A stretch of 64,000 nt of DNA from Valencia hispanica (lineage: Eukaryota > Chordata > Actinopteri > Cyprinodontiformes > Valenciidae). The notes beneath the pieces were generated by a model, which was not told the DNA's origin, made no database searches, and worked only from the letters and a program-made list of their open reading frames with translations. This document shows positions 23,231-35,457 of the stretch, in pieces (position 1 is the stretch's first letter; each line of letters starts with the position of its first letter). Location: positions 1,091,501 to 1,155,500 of the forward strand of contig OY747700.1 of NCBI GenBank assembly GCA_963556495.2. Reading direction: 5' to 3'. The translations under genes were made by a program, and so were the position numbers.

Positions 23231-23593
23231 GCTTACTCCATGCCTTGCAGCCTCAGTAGCTCCTCTGCAGCTCTGCTGGGATGGTTTGCCTTCGTCCGTG
23301 AGTGCTCTTCCTGAAGGCCAGCAGCTCTTCTCTAGAATAAACGAGAGCGGGCTCATGTGCAAGTCTATTATAATTATAATAGAATATTATAGTTCTAGAA
23401 TTGCGCTGCTCTGGGTGGCTGTATGTTGGAGTGGTTCTTTGAGCTAAATATTGAGTTTTGTTTTTACGGACATTGTTTCCTCTGGTTTTTTGGGGGAGAT
23501 TTCATTTTTGGACCTGTGTACTTTCTACTTTTTGCTGCTGTGAAGCTGAAACGATTTTTGCTGTTAATTTTTCACTTTTTGATAACTTACGAT

Positions 23594-24786
23594 AATACAT
23601 GTGGGGTGCCCCAGGGCTCCATCCTGGGGCCCCTCCTATTTAATATCTACATGCTCCCACTAGGCAAGATTATAGCGACCAATAACATTAGCTACCATAA
23701 CTACGCAGATGACACTCAGCTCTACATTACAATGTCACCAGGTGACTCTGAACCCATTCAAACCCTAAATCAATGCATTGACCAAATAAATGGATGGATG
23801 TGCCATAACTTTCTCCAGCTGAATAGAAACAAAACTGAAGTGATTATTTTTGGACCCAAGGAGGAACGATCAAGAGTCAGCACACAGCTTCAATTAATAC
23901 AGCTACAAACTACTGATCAGGTTCGTAACCTAGGTGTAGTAATGGACTCAGACCTGAACCTCCAGGGTCACATAAAGGCAAAAACAAGGTCAGCGTTCAT
24001 CCACCTGAAGAACATCTCTAGGATTAAAGGACTGATTTTGCAACACGACCTAGAAAAACTCATCCATGCGTTTATCTTTAGTCGAATTGATTACTGCAAC
24101 AGCATCTTCACAGGTCTGCCTAAAAAGTCAATCAGACAGCTGCAGCTGATCCAGAACGCTGCCGCTCGCGTCCTCACTAGAACCAGGAAAGTAGAGCACA
24201 TCACCCCAGTTCTAAAGTCCTTACACTGACTCCCGGTAGCTCAGAGAATACACTTCAAAATACTCCTAATAGTTTATAAATCATTACATGGCTTAGAACC
24301 AAAATAGGTTTTAGACCTGCTGTCTTCGTACCAACCACCAAGACCACTAAGGTCCTCCATCTCTAGCCTACTAAACATCCCTAGACTCAGAACTAAGTAT
24401 GGAGAAGCAGCTTTCAGTTTCTATGCTCCCCTTATCTGGAACAGACTTCCGGACGAGTGCAGAGCTGCTGAAACTCTGAACTGCTATAAGTCGAGACTAA
24501 AACCCATCTGTTTAGAATAGCCTTTGAGTAAATGATGTCATATGTATGAAATGTGTTTATGCTCTCTTGCTTTATTCATCTTTCTCTTGCTTTATTGTGC
24601 ATCATGTGTTATTGTGCGTCATGTGTAATGTGTGTTTCATGCTAACTTGCTACTTTTACTTTCCAATGTTATATTCCATGTTTGTTTGATTTGTTTTTGT
24701 TTTTAAATCAACAAATCATGTAAAGCACCTTGAATTACTCTGTTGTTGAAAGTGTGCTATACCAATAAAACTGCCTTGCCTTGCCT
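23594..24786 (+). mobile_element. L2-B 3' fragment inserted in Rex1-like leader
   Basis: It starts inside the reverse transcriptase ([12 protein letters not shown]) and runs through YADD, the C-terminus and 3' UTR to the CTTGC-type tail at 24786. It is nearly identical to 8161-9295 over the first 600 bp. One nonsense change turns the LHWLP tryptophan codon into TGA at about 24228. The flanks CTTACGATA and CCTATGATG resemble a short degenerated target duplication. Being 5'-truncated with an intact tail, it is a normal L2 insertion. Confidence 0.85.
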
Positions 24787-26493
24787 ATGATGCGTAAGCA
24801 TGGCAACAAGGTGGTTTACAGCTGGGAACAGCTGATTAACATTGCAAAAGCTGAAATAATACCTCAACTAAAGCCACAAATCCCTGATGAGTTGAAAAGG
24901 AGGAGTAGGCGTGGATGCAGAGCAGGAGCAAAAAGGAGACAGAGAAAGAAGAAGTTCAAACCATCTCTTCCATCGATCATAATGGGCAACGTGAGATCAC
25001 TGGCTGACAAGATGGGTGAACTTCAAGCCCTTACAAGGACTCAGCCAGAGTATCGGGAATGCAGTGTTGTGTGTTTTACTGAGACGTGGCCGCAGGATCA
25101 TATCGCCGACTCCAACGTTTCTCTGCCAGGCTTCCTGACTGTACGAGCAGACAGAGATCTGAAGACAAGCAGGAAAAGAAAAGGAGATGGAGTAGCAGTG
25201 CTTGTCAACAACAGATGGTGTCATCCAGGACATGTTACTGTGAAGTGTTGTCTCTGCAGCCCAGATATTGAACTCTTGGCAGTAAGTTTTTGTCCATATT
25301 GTTTACCAAGAGAGTTCACCAGTGTTATTTTGGCAGCTGTTTACATTTCACCTTCAGCCGTTGCCGACAATGCATTTGATGTCATCAGTTCCGTTGTCGC
25401 TAAGCTACAGACCCAGCACCCAAATGCATTTGTGGCAATATCTTGTGATTTTAATCATGCCTTGCTCTCTACTACACTTCCAACATTTCAACAGTTTGCC
25501 AGCTGCTCTACAAGAGAAAACAAGACCTTGGATTTGTTTTATGTAAATGTAAATGATGCATACATGTCCAAACCAAGACCCCCTCTGGGACAATCAGATT
25601 ACAATCTTGTTTTTCTCAGAATATAAGCCACTTGTTCAGAAGCAACCTGTGACAAAAACAACTGTGAGAAAATGGTCACAGGAAGCTGAAGAAACCCTGA
25701 GGGTTGTTTTGCAACCCCAGACTGGATGACTCTTTGCCAAGCACATGGAGAGGACATCATTGCCATGACTGAGTGTGTGACTGACTATATAAACTTCTGT
25801 GTGGACAACATCATCCCCACCAGGATCACCAGTGACCCGAAGGAACTGTTAAACAAGAAAAAAAGAGCCTTCAGAGAAGGAGAATGGGAATTACTGAGGA
25901 GTATACAGAAGCAACTTACGGTCAAGATCAGAGACAGCAAAGAGGCATACAGGAAGAAGCTGGAGAACAAACTACAGAGGAACAATATCAGAGATGTCTG
26001 GTCAGGAATGAGAAAGATCACAGGTTTTAAGCACAGGAAGGAGTGGATAGATGGAAGTCTGGACAGAGCCAATGAACTGAACACATTCTTCAACAGGTTC
26101 AGTTCAGGAACTAGCTCAGCATCCTCCTCTCCTGTTCCCAGCCAAACAGACATCCCACTCTCCTCTGACCAACAGCTTTCCTGTTACACCTCGGATGTTT
26201 TATCCTTCACCTCAGCCATGGACTCTTCTGATTCCACAAGTTTGTCTTCAACCAAGTCAGGAGATGCTGCTACCCCCTTTGCCTCCCCCTCCCACATGTC
26301 TGTCTCCAAAGGTCAGGTGAAGAGGCAGCTGGAGAAACTGATCTGGAACAAGGCTGCAGGTCCAGATGGTGTCAGTCCCAGAGTCCTGAAGGCCTGTGCA
26401 GAGCAGCTCTGTGGGATTCTGCAACACCTCTTCAACCTTAGCCTGACCCAGGAGAAGGTCCCAATGTTGTGGAAGACATCCTGCCCCACTGTA
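24787..26493 (+). pseudogene. Rex1/CR1-like ORF2, endonuclease and start of reverse transcriptase
   Basis: The frame starts at twin ATG codons (24787). A basic leader (RRSRRGCRAGAKRRQRKKK) precedes the endonuclease: MGNVRSLADK, VCFTETWPQDHI, GDGVAVLVNN, ISCDFNH (normally GDFNH, so the catalytic glycine is changed) and LGQSDYNLVFL (normally SDHN, so the catalytic histidine is changed). A stop at 25624 and a small frame change precede the second frame at 25726-26493. That frame has the linker KKKRAFREGEWELL, DVWSGMRKITG and the fingers of the reverse transcriptase (NKAAGPDGVSPRVLK). The endonuclease is inactive by motif and the protein is truncated. Confidence 0.8.
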
Positions 26494-27284
26494 TATGCAT
26501 TAAACAACAGAAGCATATGTTAGCGTTATATTGAATGGTACTGCAGTATAATTAGTGAATCAGTATTTTAATTAACTGACAAATGAGGATTTATCAGAAA
26601 ATAAGCTTATAAAAATAAAAGGGTCTGAAATAATAAGGGTGCCTTCCTTAGAAACGAGGCAATAAACAAATAGGCGGTTTAATGGAATAAGATTTATTGA
26701 AACTTTATTCTAACAAAATATTAAAACACCAATAATTGTACACATTTTACATATACTTTTATTTTACTACAAAACTAAAGAAAAAACGAAGTAATTTTTT
26801 TGTGTGTAGAAATATTATCTTTAAAATCATGAACAAAGTGTGTCCTTTAAAGAGTCATCTTTTACCCTTCAAGATGTTCACAATAGTTTGCATAGCTCTC
26901 TGTAAAAATAACTAATAACTAACAGCAGAGGACTCCGATCGTATTGGTACCATCAACACACTTGAACAGGACCTGCTGACAGGGTCCTGACCAACATCAA
27001 TTCAGGTGACTTATGTCCAGCTCCATAGCATTCATTGCCTGAGAGGCACAGTCTGCCCTGGTCAGTTCATTGCTGTCCATACATAGGACACACAACCATG
27101 CGCACATTTACACACTTATACTTAAGGACAATTTCTGGAAGGACATTGGGATTGCTCCGATCACAAACCGGGGATATTGATTTCCGGTTGAGTTAAAGCT
27201 GGCGCCCTTGGCCTAGTTGCCATTTTTATCGTTTTCTAAGTTGTTAGAAGATAACCTAAATCAGGAATCCAAGAATAAGTCTGC
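26494..27284. other. Unassigned; includes a small dispersed-repeat scrap
   Basis: Mostly AT-rich sequence. Around 27085-27135 the stretch with ACACACAACCATGCGCACAT and CTTAAGGACAATTT looks like part of the dispersed teleost repeat also seen at 28345-28545. Nothing else is recognised. Confidence 0.4.
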
Positions 27285-27779
27285 TTAAAATTGTTCTGCA
27301 ACAACTACGGATCGCTCACTGCTCGTGCTGTAGCTGTCTCCTGGGTTTTTCACCCACCTCACTTCAACATCCACCTTTTTCCAGCCGTCTACACTCAGTG
27401 CTCGGACCTGAAGATGTGGATCTAAGGTGGGTGGGTACGTGTAGTCTGTGCCCAACTGGGCTATTTTATCGTCCACCACCAGGTGACAGTACTCTGTTTT
27501 TTGAGCTTCTGCGGCTCTGTTTCTACCTGGCTGTCCCTCCACCTGTGGCTCTTCACCTCCATCCAGACATCGCTTTTAAGTCCCGCCGCAGGTACATCCA
27601 CCGGGGGTCTCAGCAAAACTTCCACAACACTAACCAAGTGGAGTCATTCTGGTTCAGTCCTCGCTGTCCTTCACACAATACTGACCGGACTATTAACCAT
27701 ACTGCGTTGGCCCACCTCGATAATTCACTGGAAGCATTGGAAAGTCCTCCCTGTCTCTGCCCCACTCTTCCAGTCATTT

Positions 27780-28200
27780 GAATACATCGCATCACAGCTC
27801 CCTACATCGACTATTGCAGTTCTCTTCTTCTTGGTCTCCCCAATAAGTCCCTTCACAAACTCCTCCAGAACTCTGCAGCTGGGATCAGAACCAGGACTCC
27901 CTCCAGAGAACACATTACCCCAGTTCTTCAGCAGCTTCACTGGTTGCCCAGAGAATAAAACTCTATTTGTTGCGTTTAAGTGCCTCCATAGCCCAACCCC
28001 TCCTGCTTCACATCGCCACTCCTTCCCGTTCTCTCAGATCTTCATCAGCAGATCTTGTTGTTCCTTTTTCCTGGCTTATCACCATGTGGAACAGCGCTTT
28101 CAGTCGCTCTGGAACTCACTTCATCCTAGAAATATTGACTCTCTTCCTTTATTTAAATAACAGCTCAAAACAATCTTTTCAAATGGCCTGCTTGCTTTTG
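27780..28200 (+). mobile_element. L2/CR1-group LINE ORF2 C-terminal relic
   Basis: Scattered plus-strand frames carry LINE C-terminal signatures: a degraded [15 protein letters not shown] region (27825-27890), [19 protein letters not shown] coding (27905-27950), RSLRSSSADLVVP (28030-28070) and MWNSAFSRSGTH (28083-28120, normally WNSLP). Several frameshifts occur. Upstream at 27285-27780 the sequence may belong to the same element but I cannot assign it. Confidence 0.55.
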
Positions 28201-28344
28201 GTTGTTGTTCTGTCAACTGATTTGCTATTTGATTCATTGCTTTGCTGATTGTCTAAGTATTATTATTTTTCAACGTTGTTTCTTTTCTGTAAGGTGACCT
28301 TGGGTTTTAGAAAGGTCCCTCAGATAAAATGTACTATTATAATT

Positions 28345-28545
28345 TCCATCCATCCATTTTCTGTACCTGTCATTCCTATGCAGGGTTGTGGGGGGCTGGT
28401 GCCTATCTCCAGCTGTCATGGGGCGAGAGGCATACTAATATAATTTAGGGAAAGCAATTAACCTGCTAGTCCTGTTTTTCTTGGACTGAGGGAGAAAGTC
28501 AGAGCACCTCGTGAGAATCCACACATGCATGGGGAGAACATGTAA
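28345..28545 (+). repeat. Dispersed teleost CATCCATCC-type repeat, internally deleted
   Basis: It begins CATCCATCCATTTTCTGTAC and includes CCAGCTGTCATGGGGCGAGA and CATGGGGAGAACATG, hallmarks of a very common fish interspersed repeat. The middle part is missing. Confidence 0.65.
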
Positions 28546-28566
28546 CAGTTGTCTTAATATTTCCAT

Positions 28567-30032
28567 TTATGCAATTTCTCCTCCTGTGTGGATTCTAATG
28601 TGATTCTTTAAAGTAGGTTTTTCAGTAAACCTTCGGCCACAAACGTCACAACCAAACGGTTTGTCTCTCCTGTGGATGGTCATGTGACCATTTAAAGCAG
28701 ACTTTTGAAAAAATCTTCGTCCACAAACATCACAACCAAATGGTCTTTCTCCTGTGTGACTTTTCACGTGTCTGTTGAGATTTGACTTAAACCTAAATCT
28801 TTGCTCACAAAGATCACATGTAAACGGTTTGTCTCCGGTGTGGATTCTCATGTGGCAGTTTAAATGCGAGTTTTCACTGAATCTTTTTCCACAGACATCA
28901 CAACCAAATGGTTTATCCCCCGTGTGGATTGACATGTGACGGTTTAAAGCAGACTTCTCGATAAATCTTTGCCCACAAACATCACAAATAAATGGTTTGT
29001 CTCCTGTGTGGACTCCCATGTGACTTTTTAAAGTCGACTTTAACCTGAATTTCTGTTTACAAACTTCACAACTAAATGCCTTTTCTCCAGCATGAATTCT
29101 AATGTGATTGTTTAAAGTTGACTTATTGCGAAATGTTCGTCCACAAAAATCACAACTAAACGGTTTGTCTCCTGTGTGGATTCTCATGTGTCTGTTTAAG
29201 CTTGATTTAACTCTAAATTTTTGTTCACAAACCTCACAACTAAAGGGTTTTTCTCCTGTGTGAATTTTCATGTGTCTATTTAATTTGGACTTAACTCTAA
29301 ATCTTTGTTCACAAAGATCACAACCGTAGGGTTTCTCTCCTGTGTGGCATTTCATGTGTTTGTTCAGATAATCCTTTCTGTTAAAACTTTTACCGCAGTC
29401 CGGACAACTATAGAGTTTCAGATTGTTTTGTACTTTACTGTCTGAGCTTGAAGACTTTATTGCTGAATGAGCCGACATGTGACTCTGAAGAGAGCGCTTG
29501 TTCTTAAACTGCTGACCGCATTCAGAGCAGCTCAGAGATCTGCTGACACCTGATTCAGGAGCTCTGCTCTCCCTCCAGTCGTCATCACTGTCTTCAGTTT
29601 CAGATCCAGAGTCAGACTGGTCCATATCATCATCATCATCCTCTTTATCATCAGTGACCTCAGTTTCTGAAGAGCTGGAAGTGTCTCCATGAGGATTTAG
29701 ATCTTGTGTCCTGCTGGATTCTGCTCCTTCATGCTCCTCTTCCTCAGTTACTCCTTTCATCTGCTCAGCTGAACGGCTGGTTGGAACATCCCCATCATCT
29801 GTTTGATGATGATGAAGCTGTGTGAACAGAGGTTTTTCTTCCTCATCCTCATTCTTTATGAGAACAGTAATAACAGGAAACCTGGAGGCATCAGCCTCCT
29901 CTTTTAATCTGAGCTGCTCTCCCTCCAGACTGGTCCAGGGCTCCTCCTTTATGTGGAGAGGCTGTGGGTCGTTCTGGTCCAGATCAGGAACCTCTTCTTT
30001 GACCAGCAGCATTTGAACATCTGCAGGCAGCT
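28567..30032 (-). CDS. C2H2 zinc-finger gene A, main exon (11 fingers)
   Basis: The frame ends with TGA after HTGGEIA and is open to the predicted acceptor (TTTTTCAG before base 30032). Joined to the first exon at 38149-38251 it would give about 522 residues. The exon opens with ELPADVQMLLVKEEVP and an acidic, serine-rich region (SETEVTDDKEDDDDDMDQ), the layout of many fish zinc-finger genes. Eleven C2H2 fingers follow, from CSECGQQF to CDVCGRRF..HIRIHTGG, mostly joined by TGEKPF/TGDKPF linkers. It is likely a nuclear DNA-binding transcription factor; the target is unknown. All finger cysteines and histidines I checked are present. If unspliced, translation could start at the ATG at 30012. 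Confidence 0.85.
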
Positions 30033-30251
30033 CTGAAAAACAATAGACAGATAATTAACAACTGAAGCTTGTTAATAATTGTAAAATTGTCGTAATGAGA
30101 TTTAGTGGAACAATTGGCATCTCCAGAACAAACATTTGCACACACATTTTTAGATTCCCATAATGTGATACTATTTACCATGATTGGATCTCAGTTTACA
30201 CTGTTTAAGAATCGTTGCAGCACTTAGAATAAATGACTTCTTTCATATGTT

Positions 30252-32240
30252 TTAGGTTGCCAAAGGCGCCCTGTAACGCTTTCCTGAGCTCTGAGGTTCA
30301 AACTGGCAAAAAACCAGGTGGCTGCTGTCTGCAACAATGTTCCTCATCCTTTCAGCAGTTCTTTGTAGTCTTCCAACTATTTTGTCTGCCAAAGAAACGA
30401 TTCTTAAGAGTTTTCCCTTATATCTGCATTTTAAATGACCAAACCAGGTTGGAAGATGTAAAGTCAAAATACAGTAAACAGTGGCTTTATACATAAGCTC
30501 TAAAGTTTGCCTACTGAGCCCTAGTCTTCTGAGCTGTCTTATAAGATCGTCTCTGTGAACATTTCTTAAAACACATAAATCAGTGTTTTCAACAAAACCA
30601 AGCCGACAATCTAAAAAGGAGCCTAAATATGTGAGGTGTGGAACAGTTTCAACAGGTTGGTTGGCAAGTAAAACTGGTTCCACTTTAAAATCTTGTTTCC
30701 AGGATATAATTAGCTCCTTTGTCTTGGCAACATTAATATCTAACTTCCTCTGACCACACCATGACTCCAGGGCCTTAATGAGATAAAAACACAATGCTTC
30801 AACTGTAGAGTTTTGGTTTTCCATTAGTCCAATCAAGGCCATGTCATCAGCATATTTAATTAAAGTTTTGATCATTGATCGCAAATTCATTCGTAAAAAG
30901 AGAAAAATAGTATGGCGGAAAGAACTCAACCCCGAGGGCGACCAGTGCTCACTGTGAGGACATCAGAGGTGTCTCCCTCACTGCAGACCCTCTGTGGATG
31001 ACAAGATAAAAAAAAACTCATCCAAAGGATCAGACTGGAATTAACTTTAAGATCAACGAGTCTCTTTAAAAGAATGTGGGTTTTCAATGAATTAAAAGCA
31101 GAACGAAAACCAACAAATTCTAGCAAAGCTTGTTGGACTCATCAAATGTTTTGTAAGTGTGTTCAGCAGAGTCAACACAGCATCTCCAGTACCTCTCTTA
31201 TTTTTATATACAAATTGGATTGGGTCTTGCATATCAGCCACCGATTTACTCAGATGGCTGACAAGGACCGGCTCCATTGTTTTACAAAACTTTTATTCCT
31301 CCATTTCTGGCAGAAACTTTCTTATTTTTTCTCTGGACAACTGTTCTCTCTGGTTTTGAATGCTGCGCAGCTGGAAGGGTTTTTGCTCATACTTGTTTTA
31401 CTTTTGGACATTTGTTATGATGCATAACCATGGCAACAAGGTGGTTTAAATCTGGGAGCAGCTAAATAACATCACAAAAGCTCAAATAATACCTCAACTG
31501 GAGCCACAAATTCCTGATGAGTTGAAAAGGAGATGCCATGCAGAGCAGAAACAAAGTAGAGCGCAAAAAGGAGGAAGTTCAAACCATCTCCATCAATCAT
31601 AACGGGTAATGTGAGATCGTTGGCAAACAGGTTTGATGATGAGGACCCTCTGGGGATTAGAGTGCAAAAAATGAACATCCTCTACATCAGATTGTCATAC
31701 AACTACAGAGCGTCTTCAGTCAGAGGCTTCTTCAGATCTGCAGAATGCTATAGATTATCTCTACCCACGGCCATCTGCGTCTACCACAAATCTATGAAGA
31801 AACTTGGATAATTAGTTACAACAACATTTAATTTCCCTTTGAGATTAATGAAGTAATTTTGAATTTGAATAATACACATGTCAGGGCAATGGGCCTGAAA
31901 TCATTAGGAGCAGTAGCACCACCCTGTTATTTTAGGAACTGATCTTATTATTGAGAATTTCCAAGCCTTTGGTACCTTCTCCAAATTTAGAAGGAACTGA
32001 AATAACTTAATAATAATAAACTACTTTAAATTGTTGAACACAGTCTTTTAACAGGCGGGCTTTAAGGCCATCAGGCCCAGTGGCCTTATTAGGTTTTATT
32101 TTAGAGAGGCTTATAGTAACATTATGCTCCCTAATGATTATTGGGAGTTGCACAGAACGATTTGTACACAACTCAGATGTGTTAAAGTATGAAACAGGCT
32201 GGAGTGTTTTAAGAAAGTTGGGTTGCTATAGTAACAGTAA
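30252..32240 (-). pseudogene. Rex1/CR1-like LINE reverse transcriptase, interrupted
   Basis: This minus-strand LINE ORF2 begins around 32090 with the fingers motif TGPDGLKARLLKDCV and runs to NDFRPIALT at about 31880. After an inserted element (31290-31872) it resumes at VLVSHLSKSVADMQDPIQF (31270). It then has GFRSAFNSLKTHILLKRL (31110), STGRPRG (30935, where the palm normally reads STGAPQG), KYADDMALIG (catalytic YADD, about 30850) and a thumb and C-terminus ending SGKRYRAPLAT (30252). Frameshifts are present at 30930 and elsewhere. It lies inside the predicted intron of zinc-finger gene A. Confidence 0.8.
31290..31872 (+). mobile_element. Rex1/CR1-like deletion derivative (5' leader plus 3' end)
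   Basis: A plus-strand leader (31290-31430) and the start of the ORF (ATGATGCATAACCATGGCAA at 31420, compare 24787) run to NVRSLAN at about 31632. The sequence then jumps to the family's 3' end (about 31640-31870, with GTCAGAGGCTTCTTCAGATC). Roughly the whole endonuclease and reverse transcriptase are missing. It interrupts a minus-strand Rex1-like element. Confidence 0.7.
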
Positions 32241-32339
32241 CAGGTCTTCAACATATTTTGGTGCTAAGCCATTCAATGATTTATAAACTAGTAACTGTTG
32301 GGACATCATCCTTTAATTCTTTAATCTCTATCTAATCTT

Positions 32340-33569
32340 GAGATTAGAGATCGGCCTGTAGTTCTGCATTCACATGTTCTCCAGATTATTGTTTTTTAGC
32401 AGTGGTTTAATAACTGCTGTTTTTAAAGCCTGGGGGAAGAGACCTGACAGGAGGAATGAGTTCATTATTTGAATCAGATCAGACCCAATGACAGGGAAAA
32501 CTTTCTTAAGGAAAACTGTGGGTAGGATATCAAGACAGCAGGAGGAGGAGCTTAATTGGTTAATGATTTCTTCTAGGTTTTTTTGGTTTAATACATGGAA
32601 TTCTGACATTTTTTCTACATTGGTGTTAGCTGGGTATAACATTGGTAGTGGGTTTGGTGCTGCGTTACAGACCGACCGTCTAATTGTTAGAATCTTTTCA
32701 GTGAAAAAGCTGGCAAGTGCAGTGGCAACTGTCATTGGAGAATTAGTCTTTCCACTGTTGCAAACAGAGTCCGTGCATTATTAATGTTTCTGTTAATGAT
32801 TTCAGAAAAGAACGATTCCCTAGCATCTTTCAAAGTTAACTGATATCTGTTCAGTCTCTCTTTGTAGATCTCATTGTGAACCTGGTGTTGAGTTTTCTGC
32901 CATTTTCCCTCGGCTCGTTGACACTCCCTTTTTTCACTACGTACCAGTGGATCACTATTCCATGGAGACTTCTTTCTACCTTAGACTACTTTCACTTTAG
33001 TCGGAGCGATGGAATCAATGATGTCTGAGATTTTCACGAGGAAATTATCTACCAACTTATTTACTGAGTTTGAGTTGGGAGATGAGGGCGATGTGGTGGA
33101 AGGGTAAATCCATTTAAAGGTTTCAACTGAACTGTTCCCGAGAAAACGCTTTTTTACAGTTATCTCACAGTTATCTGGCTAGATAGTTTAGCAGAGATGG
33201 CACTTTTAAAGAAAACACAGAAATGGTCAGATAATGCAATATCAATTACTGAGATGTCAGATATAATTAAACCTTTGCGGATAAATAAGTCCAGAGTGTG
33301 TCCTCTATTGTGTATTGGTTGTTTGACATGCTGGGTGAGTCCGAAGTTGTGAAGAGTGTCAATGTTTTTGCTAGTCTATCCTGGGGGTTGTCAGAATGGA
33401 TGTTAAAGTCCCCCACAATGATTAATTGGTCATAATCTATACATATCACGGAAAGAAGGTCGCTGAAATCATTAAAGAAGTCAGAGTTAAGTTTTTGGGG
33501 TTTATGTAAACTTAGAAATAGAGCTTTTTGAGGCTCATTTATCTGGGTGGCTAGGTATTCAAGAGTCAA
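32340..33569 (-). pseudogene. L2-B ORF2 fragment (endonuclease end, linker, reverse transcriptase start)
   Basis: The frames 33267-33569 (LEYLATQINEPQKALFLSLHKP, GDFNIHSDN) and 32370-32735 ([39 protein letters not shown]) match L2-B copy 1 closely. The linker between them is readable with stops. The palm of the polymerase is absent. Confidence 0.85.
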
Positions 33570-33670
33570 ATATGCCCAGGGTTACCTTTTTAAAGGTTAT
33601 CAAGTTATGAAAAATGGTGGCTACTCCTCCACCTCGTCTGTGTTTCCTGCTCTCGCTTAAGAAATTGTAG

Positions 33671-34355
33671 CAGTGGCGGTTGGCCAATAGAGGGCGCCGC
33701 CACCACTTGCCATGTTACCTTGAATAAAACATAAGAACAAAATGTAATAATAACAGAAAAATATTTTGAAATGTGTATTTTTTTCAGATGTGCAAGATAA
33801 ATATTTTATAGTTTATGGTGAGTTGAGTTGTTACGCTCATCGCCGTTATCTGATTGAGGACGTATTTCCGCCTTGGGGCACAAAAATCTTTGCCCATAGA
33901 CTCTCGTTAAAAGTTGTACATGCGCAGTGGCTCCTCTTCAATACAAGAGATAGGACGATTTAGCTACGACGATTCCTTCGCCACCCTCCCGCGGTGGGGC
34001 TGATATCAAGCTGACATCACAGACGTCTGTCATACAGTGCGGCTGACTGACAGGTCAAACCGTGGGAGTTTGAGACGAACGAAAAGAGACACAAAATTTA
34101 GAAAGAGAAAGATTCAGTTATATCACTCAAAACAATACAGTTTGAGAGAAGAACATACCAGGAGAAGCTTGAGGTAAAAGAGTTTGGACCTGACCAGCCA
34201 AATATCAAGATCAATCAGCCGTCCAACGACAGGGGGAGACCGTATACTCGTACTGTTGTGATTCCTTTGTACATTTTAACTTACTGCTGGAAAAAAAAAT
34301 CTAGCAATCATAATCATAGCCCCCCCCTGGAAAAAAATCCCACCAGCCGCCACTG
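33671..34355. mobile_element. hAT-like nonautonomous DNA transposon, 685 bp
   Basis: The ends are inverted: CAGTGGCGGTTGG at the left and CCAGCCGCCACTG at the right. The 8-mer AATTGTAG flanks it exactly on both sides (33663-33670 and 34356-34363), the duplication size of the hAT superfamily. Removing the element and one 8-mer restores the L2-B sequence seen at about 2620-2635. No transposase is encoded. Confidence 0.9.
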
Positions 34356-34981
34356 AATTGTAGTTTGGAGGAGTAGATTCTATCAATACAGATGTTTCAT
34401 TATTTACATCTAGCCAGGTTTCAGATAAAAAAGGGCATGTATTTTATGTTAATTGATGAATTAATTGATTAGGAGTGACTTTCCTGATAAAGACCTGATA
34501 TTTACTAAAGCTAACTTAAGTTATTTGATAATTGGTAGCTGAACCTTCTGACAGGTGATGAATTTGAGATTTGTTTTAATATAAGAGAGTTTGGCTTTAG
34601 TTTTTTGTTTTCTCTTGGTTATAATGACATGAATGATTAATGATTGAATGAAGTGATTACTGTTCGGTTCCCTTCTATATCAGATGCCTGTTATTACCAG
34701 TGAGGGCATGTGTGGAATACATCCGTTTTTAGTCCCAGAGGCCTGATGTAGTCCAAGTTTCGGTGGTAGTTGTGTCCCAATTCTAATTTGTGCTTTCAGT
34801 CTGAGAAATCTCTAAACGGAGAGTCATTAGGTGTCAATGAGTGATGAGATTGGAATACTTGAAGAACACTTTGCTGAGTGATGTACATCTTTGCTCGCTT
34901 CTGGTGTGGTAGGAAGTGTTTGTTCTCTGTCAGTCCACGCATCTGTCTGCGCGGATGATGTAATCTTCACTTGGTACTTTC

Positions 34982-35457
34982 TTATGTGTCCGCTTCATGT
35001 GGATGGATTTCTCCTGGTGACCTTGACTGGTCCCAGGGGCTGTGTTGTCTCTCGGGGAACTGAGGGCTGCGCATCTGTTTATCAGCTGGAGTGATTTTTC
35101 TTGTTTTGGAATGCAGTTTCTTTTGTTTCCTCTTTCTCAGAGCAGAGAAAGCAGGTGTAGATTCAGTGCGCTTTAAAGCCGGCCAGTCTTGGTCGAATTG
35201 GGAATGGGGTGTTCTACCCATTAAACGTCTTTTGGCTGGAGGAGTAGCGTTGTTCTGTGGCTTCTGTGCGAGGCTGTTAACCGAGATAACACCGGGCTGC
35301 CAGGTTCTTCCTCCCTGCGTGTAGTCATGGGTAAAGTTGTGTCATTTCCATATCCAGTGTTTAGATCAAAATTAATCTGAAGATGGTGTAACTTCCTCTC
35401 GATTGTTTCAATTCTCTGGAGCAGTTTCTCAAAGTCCTCAGCTGAGCAAAACACCAT
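34982..35457 (-). pseudogene. L2-B ORF1 N-terminal part
   Basis: Two abutting frames (35221-35457 and 34982-35221) form one ORF1 beginning with a short predicted coiled coil (FEKLLQRIETIERKLHHLQ) and a basic tail (RKRKQKKLHSKTRK). They are joined by a frameshift at about 35221. This is the only copy in the window that retains the L2-B ORF1 start. Assignment rests on position upstream of recognised L2-B sequence, not on a known domain. Confidence 0.5.

Larger units (their letters stand above)
23400..26493 (+). mobile_element. Rex1/CR1-like LINE, interrupted by an L2-B fragment and 3'-truncated
   Basis: A leader of about 190 bp (23400-23592) resembles the leader of the relative at 31300-31430. 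An L2-B 3' fragment (23594-24786) then intervenes, after which the element continues at its start codons (24787) through endonuclease and the beginning of the reverse transcriptase. Homology to the family ends abruptly at about 26493, shortly after LWKTSCPT, so the rest of the reverse transcriptase and the 3' end are absent. Confidence 0.75.

Noticed and set aside
27285..27542. 85-codon minus-strand frame
   Set aside because: No domain recognised; it is opposite and just upstream of an L2-like relic and may be repeat sequence.
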